The notes under the pieces: generated by a model
What the model saw: only the letters and a program-made list of their open reading frames with translations
Told to the model about the DNA's origin: nothing
Database searches by the model: none
Shown here: in pieces, positions 1 to 4,852 of the stretch
Layout of the letters: the number at the start of each line of letters is the position of its first letter
How positions within the stretch are numbered: position 1 is the stretch's first letter
Made by a program: the position numbers and the translations under genes
Source: Lachnospiraceae bacterium
Lineage (GTDB): Bacteria > Bacillota > Clostridia > Lachnospirales > Lachnospiraceae
DNA: 7,116 bases
Assembly (NCBI GenBank): GCA_021199395.1
Contig: JAJQIE010000010.1
Span: 1 to 7,116, forward strand
Direction of reading: 5' to 3'

Positions 1-1
1 C

Positions 2-175
2 TACTATCTGGTATCAAACGGAATTCAGGAGATCCGTGAAAACGGCTTTGGCCGTGAAAACATTCCGGCGATGATGGCGGCGGTGGTGGTGATCTCCGTC
101 CCGCTGATCGTACTGTTTCTGATTTTCCGCAGACAGATCATGGCGGGCGTGTCGCGCGGAGGGCTGAAAGCCTGA
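2..175 (+). CDS. Sugar ABC transporter permease, MalG-type (C-terminal fragment)
   Basis: The reading frame is open from the left edge and stops with TGA at 173-175, giving the last 57 residues. They show one hydrophobic span (about residues 28-43, AAVVVISVPLIVLFLIF) followed by a basic tail, RRQIMAGVSRGGLKA. In carbohydrate ABC permeases of the MalG/UgpE class, the last membrane helix is followed by a similar short tail (phe-arg/gln, then a gly-rich end such as TAGAVKG). The NIPAMMAA stretch before it also fits that class. The protein would be one half of the inner-membrane channel for a sugar. The binding-protein gene begins 38 bases downstream, which fits one transport operon. The substrate cannot be judged, and the partner permease and ATPase are outside the window. 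Confidence 0.8.
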   Translation, partial: YYLVSNGIQEIRENGFGRENIPAMMAAVVVISVPLIVLFLIFRRQIMAGVSRGGLKA

Positions 176-213
176 AATGGTCGGTCTGATGAAGGGAAAG
201 GACTGAGGATAAA

Positions 214-1866
214 ATGAGAAATGAGAGGAAACGAAGTGAGAGATCAAACGGGGGGCTGGGGCAGCCTCGGATGGCCTTGCTGGCGGCGCTTTTTATGTGC
301 TGCATGCTGACGCTGACGGGCTGCCATGGATCGCGTGAGACAAAAGAAGCGTTTCAGGTGCCGGATGAATTCGATACCTCGCGCGAGTATGAGATTACTT
401 TCTGGGCGAAAAATGATACGAATAAGACTCAGGTGGCGGTTTACGAGCAGGCGATTGAGGATTTTGAAGCGCTGTATCCGAATATTACCGTGAATATTCG
501 GCTTTACACGGATTACACAGATATTTACAATGATGTGATCACTAATATCTCGACAGACACGACCCCGAATGTCTGCATCACGTATCCGGATCATATAGCG
601 ACTTACCTGACAGGCGATAATCAGGTCGTTTCGCTGGATGACCTGATGACGGATGAAGCTTATGGGCTTGGAGGGAGCGAGCTGGAGTTTGATTCGCCGA
701 CGGTTGATGAGGTTGTGCCGCAGTTTCTGGAAGAATGTCAGATCGACGGGTACTATTACGCGCTGCCGTTTATGCGGTCTACGGAAGCCTGCTATGTAAA
801 TAAGACTTATGTGGAGGCATTGGGATATGAGCTTCCCGAAACACTGACCTGGGACTTTATCTGGGAGGTATCGGAAGCCGCCTTAAAGCAGGATGAGGAC
901 GGAAACTATCTGGTGAATGGGCAGAGCGTGATGATTCCGTTTATCTACAAATCGACGGATAATATGATGATTACCATGCTGCGTCAGCTCGATGCAGGGT
1001 ATTCTACAGAGGATGGAGAGATTCTGCTCTTTAATGGGACTACACAGGAGCTGCTGTACCAGATCTCCGGGTATGCCGGGAGCAGGGCGTTTTCCACATT
1101 TAAGATATCCGGTTATCCTGCCAATTTCCTGAATGCGGGACAGTGTATTTTCGCGATTGATTCGACCGCGGGCGCGACCTGGATGGGGACGGATGCGCCG
1201 CTTATGGATATCAGCGAGGACAAGATTGTTGCGTTTGAAACTGTTGTGATGGAGGTCCCGCAGTATGACACTGAGAATCCGCAGATGATCTCTCAGGGGC
1301 CGTCTATCTGTATTTTTAATAAGGAAGATCCACAGGAAGTGCTTGCCTCCTGGCTGTTCGCGCAGTATCTTCTCACGAACGATGTGCAGATCGGGTATTC
1401 TCAGACAGAGGGCTACGTTCCGGTCACGACGAAAGCACAGGAGTCCGCGGAGTACCAGGATTATCTTTCAAGGTCGGGTGAGGACAATTCTGTTTATTAC
1501 AGTGTCAAAATCGACGCGGCAAGGCTGTTGCTGGAAAATACGGAAAACACCTTTACTACCGCTGTATTCAACGGCTCCACGTCCCTTAGAAGTGCCGCGG
1601 GACAATTGATTGAAAACACGGTAAAATCCGCCCGCAGAGGCGAGACAATTGATGACGCTTATTTTGAAACGCTTTACAGTGATGTGACTTCCCTCTTTCG
1701 CCTTGATCAGATTGAGAGCGCCGAAGGCGATGATTCCGGGGGATTGAAAGACCTGGGGCCGCTGCCGCAGACCGCCGTGATTCTGCTGGCTTCCCTGGCG
1801 GCCGTATGGATCTTCCTGCTCCTCTACATGCTGAAACAGCGACGGTCTAACGCGAAGCGTTATTAA
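214..1866 (+). CDS. Extracellular solute-binding lipoprotein, family 1 (sugar ABC transporter), with C-terminal membrane anchor
   Basis: A 550-residue protein. A basic N-terminal region (residues 1-19) is followed by a hydrophobic core (20-34) and a lipobox LTGC with the lipidated cysteine at residue 37, so it should be exported and lipid-anchored. The mature part opens with the family 1 pattern: a strand ending ITFWAKND, then AIEDFEALYPNITVNI, later TTPNVCITYPDHIATYL and YALPFMRSTEACYVNK. Such proteins capture carbohydrates and hand them to the permease, whose gene end lies 38 bases upstream. An unusual feature is a second hydrophobic span at about residues 520-540 with a basic tail (KQRRSNAKRY), so both ends may be attached to the membrane. 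About 100 residues exceed a typical 420-450 residue binding protein. The start at 214 has TGAGGA five bases upstream. The in-frame ATG at 271 also sits before the signal core but has no good ribosome site. The substrate is unknown. Confidence 0.88.
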   Translation: MRNERKRSERSNGGLGQPRMALLAALFMCCMLTLTGCHGSRETKEAFQVPDEFDTSREYEITFWAKNDTNKTQVAVYEQAIEDFEALYPNITVNIRLYTDYTDIYNDVITNISTDTTPNVCITYPDHIATYLTGDNQVVSLDDLMTDEAYGLGGSELEFDSPTVDEVVPQFLEECQIDGYYYALPFMRSTEACYVNKTYVEALGYELPETLTWDFIWEVSEAALKQDEDGNYLVNGQSVMIPFIYKSTDNMMITMLRQLDAGYSTEDGEILLFNGTTQELLYQISGYAGSRAFSTFKISGYPANFLNAGQCIFAIDSTAGATWMGTDAPLMDISEDKIVAFETVVMEVPQYDTENPQMISQGPSICIFNKEDPQEVLASWLFAQYLLTNDVQIGYSQTEGYVPVTTKAQESAEYQDYLSRSGEDNSVYYSVKIDAARLLLENTENTFTTAVFNGSTSLRSAAGQLIENTVKSARRGETIDDAYFETLYSDVTSLFRLDQIESAEGDDSGGLKDLGPLPQTAVILLASLAAVWIFLLLYMLKQRRSNAKRY

Positions 1867-1928
1867 GATGACCGTCGCGATCTGCCGCCGAACGCTAGTG
1901 AGGGGGCGTTTCCACAGCGACGGTCATC
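1836..1928 (+). repeat. Nested direct and inverted repeats forming two alternative hairpins
   Basis: The sequence ACAGCGACGGTC occurs at 1836-1847, inside the end of the binding-protein gene, and again at 1914-1925. Its inverted copy GATGACCGTCGC lies between them at 1867-1878. The middle copy can pair to the left (9 bp, 1839-1847 with 1870-1878) around a small hairpin TAACGC-GAA-GCGTTA (1848-1862). It can instead pair to the right (12 bp without mismatch, 1867-1878 with 1917-1928) around AACGC/GCGTT (1891-1895 with 1906-1910). The two folds exclude each other. Neither is followed by a T run, so this is not a standard terminator. It may be an mRNA-stabilising element at the end of the binding-protein message, a dispersed repeat, or a switch. 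The repeats are directly visible; the function is inference. Confidence 0.75.
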
Positions 1929-1937
1929 CTAAAATGG

Positions 1938-1948
1938 AAAGGAGTGAT
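1938..1948 (+). promoter_or_regulatory. Ribosome binding site that sets the start of the DUF3783 gene
   Basis: AAAGGAGTGAT matches the full anti-Shine-Dalgarno complement AAAGGAGGTGAT except for one missing G. It lies 13 bases (from GGAG) before the ATG at 1958. No comparable site precedes the in-frame ATGs at 1868 or 1934, and the 1868 ATG lies in the arm of the inverted repeat. Confidence 0.7.
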
Positions 1949-1957
1949 AGAAAAACG

Positions 1958-2380
1958 ATGGCGGGATATCAGGAAACGGCATTGTACTATAGCCCGGCAA
2001 ATGGTGCGAAGGTGCGCAAGGTCAAGGGTGTGCTGGTGCGGCTTGGCATACGGATAAAAAATATAACTCCTGAGCAGTTTGACGACCAGGTCGGTACTTT
2101 GGCTGGTCTGGAGGAATTTCCGGGAAAAAGTATAAAAAGCAAAAAATCGGACATTGATTCAACCGGGGTATCAGACAGAACAGCGGACTCGGAAATACTG
2201 GTGCTTTGCAATTTTACGGATGCCAGTCTCGACCGGCTTTTACGGGAGCTGCGCAAATCCAATGCGTCCGTGGCATTAAAGGCCGTGCTGACAGAGACAA
2301 ACTGTGCGTGGAGCTTTTACGAGCTGTATCAGGAGGTGTGCCGGGAGCATGAGGCCATGACGGGAAAAATAAAAGAGTAA
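1958..2380 (+). CDS. DUF3783 domain protein of unknown function
   Basis: A 140-residue soluble protein without signal or membrane segments. It matches the DUF3783 pattern common in Clostridia: an N-terminal strand with a short loop (ETALYYSPANG), then KVKGVLVRLGIRIKNITPEQFDDQVGTLAGL, a variable middle (about residues 51-68, rich in Lys, Ser and Asp), and a C-terminal half with LVLCNFTDASLDRLLRELR, then VALKAVLTETNCAWSFYELYQEVCREHEAM. The alternating strands and helices suggest a small alpha/beta fold, and the KAVLTETN segment followed by a final helix with REHEAM is the most recognisable part. No biochemical role is known to me for this family. The frame is open back to 1868, but the strong ribosome site at 1938-1948 and the start of homology support ATG 1958. 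The stop codon overlaps the ribosome site of the next gene, so the two are likely translated from one message. Confidence 0.75.
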   Translation: MAGYQETALYYSPANGAKVRKVKGVLVRLGIRIKNITPEQFDDQVGTLAGLEEFPGKSIKSKKSDIDSTGVSDRTADSEILVLCNFTDASLDRLLRELRKSNASVALKAVLTETNCAWSFYELYQEVCREHEAMTGKIKE

Positions 2381-2385
2381 AGGAG
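2379..2385 (+). promoter_or_regulatory. Ribosome binding site favouring a TTG start at 2395
   Basis: AAAGGAG overlaps the TAA stop of the DUF3783 gene. The ATG at 2386 abuts it with no spacer and should be a poor start. The TTG at 2395, in the same frame, lies 9 bases from GGAG, which is a good distance, and it gives a product beginning (M)PALS as in DUF4160 proteins. Confidence 0.6.
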
Positions 2386-2394
2386 ATGTTCAGA

Positions 2395-2670
2395 TTGCCA
2401 GCATTATCTATGTTCTTTGGGATTATTATGCTCAGACCGACAGCAGTGCATGCGGAGGCAGTATGCGCGTATCAGATATTGGTGGCGTTCGATAATGGAG
2501 AAAAAAAGTATTTTGATGTTGAACCTTATATTAAAGGTGAATGGTATGGAAAATTGAGAGTTTATGAATATTTTAAACGAGTTTCAACAGATGGTTATAC
2601 TGTTGTGTGGCCGGATGGGCAGGATATATGTCCAGATGAATTATATGACTTGAGTAGACAGGCATCTTGA
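2395..2670 (+). CDS. DUF2442 protein fused to the first residues of a DUF4160 protein
   Basis: From the TTG start the product is 91 residues. Residues 1-11, (M)PALSMFFGII, look like the first residues of DUF4160 proteins, which typically begin MPxxSxFFGIIIxM. The rest, from MLRPTAV (ATG at 2428), looks like a complete DUF2442 domain: YQILVAFDNGEKKYFDVEPYI, then EYFKRV and the characteristic TVVWPDGQDICPDELYDLS end. Genes for DUF4160 and DUF2442 are often adjacent in that order and have been regarded as toxin-antitoxin-like, though I know of no firm function. An in-frame deletion of most of the DUF4160 gene would explain this structure. The DUF2442 could also be translated alone from 2428, where only a weak GGGA precedes it. 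The region is AT-rich: 2521-2580 has 16 G or C in 60 bases, against 33 in 60 for 2821-2880 in deoC, suggesting acquired DNA. The fusion reading relies on remembered family patterns. Confidence 0.68.
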   Translation: MPALSMFFGIIMLRPTAVHAEAVCAYQILVAFDNGEKKYFDVEPYIKGEWYGKLRVYEYFKRVSTDGYTVVWPDGQDICPDELYDLSRQAS

Positions 2671-2683
2671 ATGTCTGCGTTTC

Positions 2684-2727
2684 TTACCATAAAGAAAAGC
2701 AAGGATTTCACTTTGGATTACCATAAA
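2684..2727 (+). repeat. 10-base direct repeat TTACCATAAA, two copies
   Basis: Exact copies lie at 2684-2693 and 2718-2727, 34 bases apart, between the DUF2442 gene and deoC in the AT-rich patch. They may be binding half-sites for a regulator of deoC or debris from an insertion or deletion. The sequence alone does not decide. Confidence 0.4.
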
Positions 2728-2755
2728 ATAAAATCAACCAGAAGGAGGAAAGAAA

Positions 2756-3409
2756 ATGGAATTAAAAGAAATACTTCAGCATGTAGATCACACATTGCTT
2801 GCGCAGGACGCGACCTGGGAGCAGATCCGGCAGATCTGCGATGACGCGATAACTTATGAGACGGCCTCTGTCTGCATACCGCCCAGCTATGTAAAACAGG
2901 CGGGAGATTACCTGAATGGCAGGGTAGCGGTCTGCACGGTGATTGGTTTCCCGAATGGGTACAGTACCACGGCTGTTAAGGAATTTGAGGCAAAGGACGC
3001 GATTGCAAACGGTGCGGATGAAATAGACATGGTGATTAACATCGGATGGGTAAAGGATCAGAAATACGACTGTCTGTTGAATGAGATTCGCACATTGAAA
3101 GCCGCCTGCCAAGATAAAATCCTGAAGGTGATTATTGAGACTTGTCTGCTGACGGATGAAGAGAAGATTAAGCTCTGCGAAATCGTGACAGAAGCGGGTG
3201 CGGATTTTATCAAGACATCCACCGGATTCAGCAAGGGCGGCGCGACTTTTGCGGACATAGCCCTGTTTGCGGAGCATGTCGGCAGTAATGTAAAAATGAA
3301 AGCCGCCGGGGGAATTTCTTCGCTTGACGACGCTGCAAGATTTCTTGAGCTGGGAGCTTCACGACTGGGTACAAGCCGGATTGTGAAAATTGCGAAGCAA
3401 ATGTCCTGA
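2756..3409 (+). CDS. deoC: Deoxyribose-phosphate aldolase
   Basis: A 217-residue cytoplasmic class I aldolase (EC 4.1.2.4). It reversibly splits 2-deoxyribose-5-phosphate into glyceraldehyde-3-phosphate and acetaldehyde in deoxynucleoside breakdown. The length is normal for the short bacterial form. Visible family motifs are HVDHTLL (9-15), CTVIGFPNG (60-68), [11 protein letters not shown] (87-97, with Asp91 in the proton relay), KVIIETCLL (124-132), DFIKTSTGF (150-158, with Lys153 as the Schiff-base lysine) and [10 protein letters not shown] (179-188, with the second active-site Lys182). The alpha/beta barrel appears intact. A strong site, AGGAGG at 2743-2748, precedes the ATG. No phosphopentomutase or nucleoside phosphorylase gene is present, so it stands apart from the usual deo cluster. 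The upstream sugar transporter could supply a related substrate, but that is speculation. Confidence 0.96.
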   Translation: MELKEILQHVDHTLLAQDATWEQIRQICDDAITYETASVCIPPSYVKQAGDYLNGRVAVCTVIGFPNGYSTTAVKEFEAKDAIANGADEIDMVINIGWVKDQKYDCLLNEIRTLKAACQDKILKVIIETCLLTDEEKIKLCEIVTEAGADFIKTSTGFSKGGATFADIALFAEHVGSNVKMKAAGGISSLDDAARFLELGASRLGTSRIVKIAKQMS

Positions 3410-3422
3410 GGAAAAGATCACG

Positions 3423-3451
3423 GAATAGCAACGGCAGTTCTTTCATATACT
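3423..3451 (+). promoter_or_regulatory. Candidate sigma-E promoter for yabP-yabQ
   Basis: A -35-like GAATAGC (3423-3429) and a -10-like CATATACT (3444-3451) are separated by 14 bases. The sigma-E consensus known from Bacillus subtilis is about GMATATT, 13-15 bases, then CATACANT, so the -10 differs at one fixed position and the -35 at two. Transcription would begin near 3458, about 25 bases before the yabP ATG. In B. subtilis yabP and yabQ are sigma-E genes, which supports this reading. Confidence 0.55.
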
Positions 3452-3482
3452 TAAAGCAAGGCGATTGCATCCGGGGTGTGGG

Positions 3483-3761
3483 ATGGAAGAAAAAAAGAGC
3501 GCAAAGCCGCACAGCATTTTGTGGAAGGACAGGACAGAGGGAAGTGTGGCCGGCGTAATAGACGTCCTTTCTTTTGATGAAAATATGGTGGTGCTTCAGA
3601 CGGAACAGGGGACGCTGACTGTGAAAGGGAAGAATCTCCATATTGGACGTCTGGAGCTGTCCTCCGGTGAGGTGAAAATGCGCGGCAGTGTGGACAGTAT
3701 CGTTTATTCCGGCAGCAACCCCGCAAAAAAAGGCAGTCTGATGAAGAGGATGTTTCGATGA
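3483..3761 (+). CDS. yabP: Sporulation protein YabP
   Basis: A 92-residue protein of the YabP/YqfC family. It shows HSILWKDRTEGSVAGVIDVLSFDENMVVLQT, then GTLTVKGKNLHIGRLELSSGEVKMRGSVDSIVYS and a basic tail ending in RMFR. This is the family's compact beta-rich pattern, in which 'V.SFD...V.L.T..G.L.I.G..L.I..L.L..G.V...G.V....Y' is characteristic. YabP is made in the mother cell during sporulation in Bacillus; its exact molecular role is unclear. The chosen ATG at 3483 leaves a short leader after the predicted promoter. A TTG at 3465 is in frame, but it would lie only a few bases from the predicted transcript start and would add six residues that do not look like the family. The stop overlaps the yabQ start by four bases (ATGA), implying coupled translation. 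Confidence 0.92.
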   Translation: MEEKKSAKPHSILWKDRTEGSVAGVIDVLSFDENMVVLQTEQGTLTVKGKNLHIGRLELSSGEVKMRGSVDSIVYSGSNPAKKGSLMKRMFR

Positions 3762-4198
3762 ACAGTGTGATACGGCAGGAGACTGCCGTATTTCTGATTT
3801 CCATCCTGCATGGCGCGATACTTACGTTTCTGTATGATTTCTTGCGTGCGCTGCGCCGCTGTTTTCGGCATAGCCTGGCGGTACTTTCCGCGGAGGATTT
3901 CGTGTTCTGGCTTTTTATCGGTTTTCTCACCTTTTCCCTGACCTTTCGGGAGACGGACGGCGTCATTCGCGGCTATGTTGCGGTGGGGATTCTGCTGGGT
4001 TTTTTGCTGTATCATTATACGCTCAGTTCTCTGGTAGTGGCGGTTTTATCCGGTATTTTTCAGTTCCTGCGAAAAGTGTTTGGTTTTCCCTGGCGGGTTT
4101 TATCTGCTGCTGTCAAAATAATTTGTGAATTTATTAAGAAAAGAATTGAATTTGCTCGAAAAAAGGCTTACAATGTAAAAAAAGCCAGGGGGGAGTAA
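3758..4198 (+). CDS. yabQ: Spore cortex biosynthesis protein YabQ
   Basis: A 146-residue membrane protein. Hydrophobic spans lie at about residues 8-27, 47-63, 71-88 and 91-104, followed by a strongly basic tail (KKRIEFARKKAYNVKKARG). The first span, with IRQETAVFLISILHGAILTFLYDFLRALRR, is the recognisable YabQ beginning, and the 'YDFLR..RR' loop is typical. In B. subtilis YabQ sits in the forespore outer membrane on the mother-cell side and is needed for the spore cortex. The ATG overlaps the yabP stop, and both should be read from the sigma-E-like promoter ahead of yabP. The last 50 bases of the gene also contain a candidate vegetative promoter for divIC, and a hairpin begins at the stop codon. 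Confidence 0.92.
   Translation: MNSVIRQETAVFLISILHGAILTFLYDFLRALRRCFRHSLAVLSAEDFVFWLFIGFLTFSLTFRETDGVIRGYVAVGILLGFLLYHYTLSSLVVAVLSGIFQFLRKVFGFPWRVLSAAVKIICEFIKKRIEFARKKAYNVKKARGE
4146..4174 (+). promoter_or_regulatory. Candidate sigma-A promoter for divIC inside the yabQ end
   Basis: TTGAAT (4146-4151) and TACAAT (4169-4174) are separated by exactly 17 bases. They differ from TTGACA and TATAAT by two and one bases. The sequence just upstream is A-rich (ATTAAGAAAAGAA), like an UP element. Transcription would start near 4181, about 65 bases before divIC. An essential division gene needs expression outside sporulation, so a vegetative promoter here is expected. Confidence 0.55.
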
Positions 4199-4229
4199 AG
4201 AAAACGGAGAGGGGAAAATCGTTTTCTTT
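4197..4229 (+). terminator. Hairpin between yabQ and divIC, possible weak terminator
   Basis: A perfect 10-bp stem, AAAGAAAACG (4197-4206) with CGTTTTCTTT (4220-4229), encloses a 13-base purine-rich loop. The left arm overlaps the yabQ TAA. The right arm is itself T-rich, but the stem is poor in GC and no long T run follows, so it may stop only part of the transcription. It lies inside the leader of the predicted divIC transcript, where it could also affect stability or start-site access. Confidence 0.5.
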
Positions 4230-4245
4230 CAGAAGGGGAAATAAA

Positions 4246-4548
4246 ATGGCAGGACGTAAAAGAAGACCGAGCAAAAGTAACCGCCGCGGTATGTATTCAA
4301 TTGCGGCAATTGTAATGGTAATGCTGGTAGGATTGCTGGTACAGAGCCAGTCCCTGAGAGCGGAAAATACGGATTATGAAGCCCAGAAGGCCGAGCTGGA
4401 GCAGCAGATTACGGATGAAGAGGTTCGTGCGGAGGAGATCAGCGACCTTTCCGGTTATCTTGCTTCGGACGAATATGTTGAAAAGCTGGCGAGGGAAAAG
4501 CTGGGGCTTGTTTATGAGGACGATGTGATTTATCGCGTTGCGGAGTGA
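4246..4548 (+). CDS. divIC: Cell division protein DivIC/FtsB family
   Basis: A 100-residue bitopic protein. A very basic cytoplasmic N-terminus (AGRKRRPSKSNRRG, residues 2-15) precedes one membrane span (about 17-32). A coiled coil follows (about 40-67, with AQKAELEQQITDEEVRAEEIS), and then the family's end motif, DEYVEKLAREKLGLVYEDDVIY (75-96). DivIC works with FtsL and DivIB outside the membrane to activate septal cell-wall synthesis. Size and layout are normal for the family. The position after yabP-yabQ is the conserved Bacillota order. AAGGGG lies about nine bases before the ATG. Two terminators follow, so divIC appears to end its transcription unit rather than run into spoIIE. In Bacillus an S1-domain gene, yabR, lies next; it is missing here. 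Confidence 0.92.
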   Translation: MAGRKRRPSKSNRRGMYSIAAIVMVMLVGLLVQSQSLRAENTDYEAQKAELEQQITDEEVRAEEISDLSGYLASDEYVEKLAREKLGLVYEDDVIYRVAE

Positions 4549-4638
4549 GCGGCAAAGCGGACAGGAGCTGGCAGGGCGCATTGAAGCAGGCGTTTAAAAG
4601 CTGTGAAAGGACAAAACAGTTGCGATAAAAGACAGAAA

Positions 4639-4675
4639 AAGGATATTGCGGCGGCGGTATCCTTCTTTTCTTTTT
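4639..4675 (+). terminator. Rho-independent terminator after divIC
   Basis: AAGGATA (4639-4645) pairs with TATCCTT (4658-4664) around the loop TTGCGGCGGCGG. A T-rich tract, TTCTTTTCTTTTT, follows at 4663-4675. The 304 bases between divIC and spoIIE (4549-4852) hold this element, a second hairpin and a candidate promoter; I see no credible coding region there. Confidence 0.75.
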
Positions 4676-4682
4676 ATGTACA

Positions 4683-4735
4683 CAGGCAGGTGCGGAATTA
4701 TGCAGTTTGCGCTGCACCCGCCTGGCATATATTTT
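4683..4735 (+). terminator. Second tandem terminator-like hairpin
   Basis: CAGGCAGGTGC (4683-4693) pairs with GCACCCGCCTG (4714-4724) with one A-C mismatch. A possible inner GCAG/CTGC helix lies within. A short T run at 4730-4734 follows after five bases. The stem is strong but the T run is short and displaced, so termination is likely but less certain than for the element just upstream. Confidence 0.55.
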
Positions 4736-4753
4736 TCATTCCTCCCCGCGGTT

Positions 4754-4786
4754 CCGACATTTATTGCGTGAGCCGGGTGTTATGAT
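4754..4786 (+). promoter_or_regulatory. Candidate Spo0A-dependent promoter of spoIIE
   Basis: A -10-like TATGAT (4781-4786) lies 21 bases after CCGACA (4754-4759), a poor -35. Stretched spacing of 21-22 bases is known for the Spo0A-activated sigma-A promoters spoIIE and spoIIG of B. subtilis. The -35 region, TTCCGACA, resembles an inverted 0A box (TTCGACA) with an added or changed base. It lies downstream of both terminators and about 65 bases before the spoIIE start. The 0A box match is imperfect and only one is evident. Confidence 0.4.
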
Positions 4787-4852
4787 GGAAAGACCGGAGC
4801 CGCAGACGGCGTTCTGCGACGGTATCGGTACCTGTAGGGGGGAGGACCGGAT

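Noticed and set aside
1868..1957. A 30-residue N-terminal extension of the DUF3783 protein starting at ATG 1868
   Set aside because: The ATG lies in the arm of an inverted repeat two bases after the previous stop and has no ribosome site; the strong AAAGGAGTGAT and the start of family similarity point to 1958.
2386..2394. ATG 2386 as the start of the DUF2442 fusion gene
   Set aside because: It directly abuts AAAGGAG with no spacer; TTG 2395 has a 9-base spacer and gives a DUF4160-like first residue series.
2706..2734. TTTCAC-17-TAAAAT as a deoC promoter
   Set aside because: The -10 is acceptable, but the -35 matches TTGACA at only two positions in AT-rich DNA, so it is easily a chance match.
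3451..3966. Minus-strand open frame of 171 codons opposite yabP and yabQ
   Set aside because: Composition is rich in Arg, Ser and Pro with no recognisable domain, and it lies opposite two well-supported genes; it is a shadow frame.
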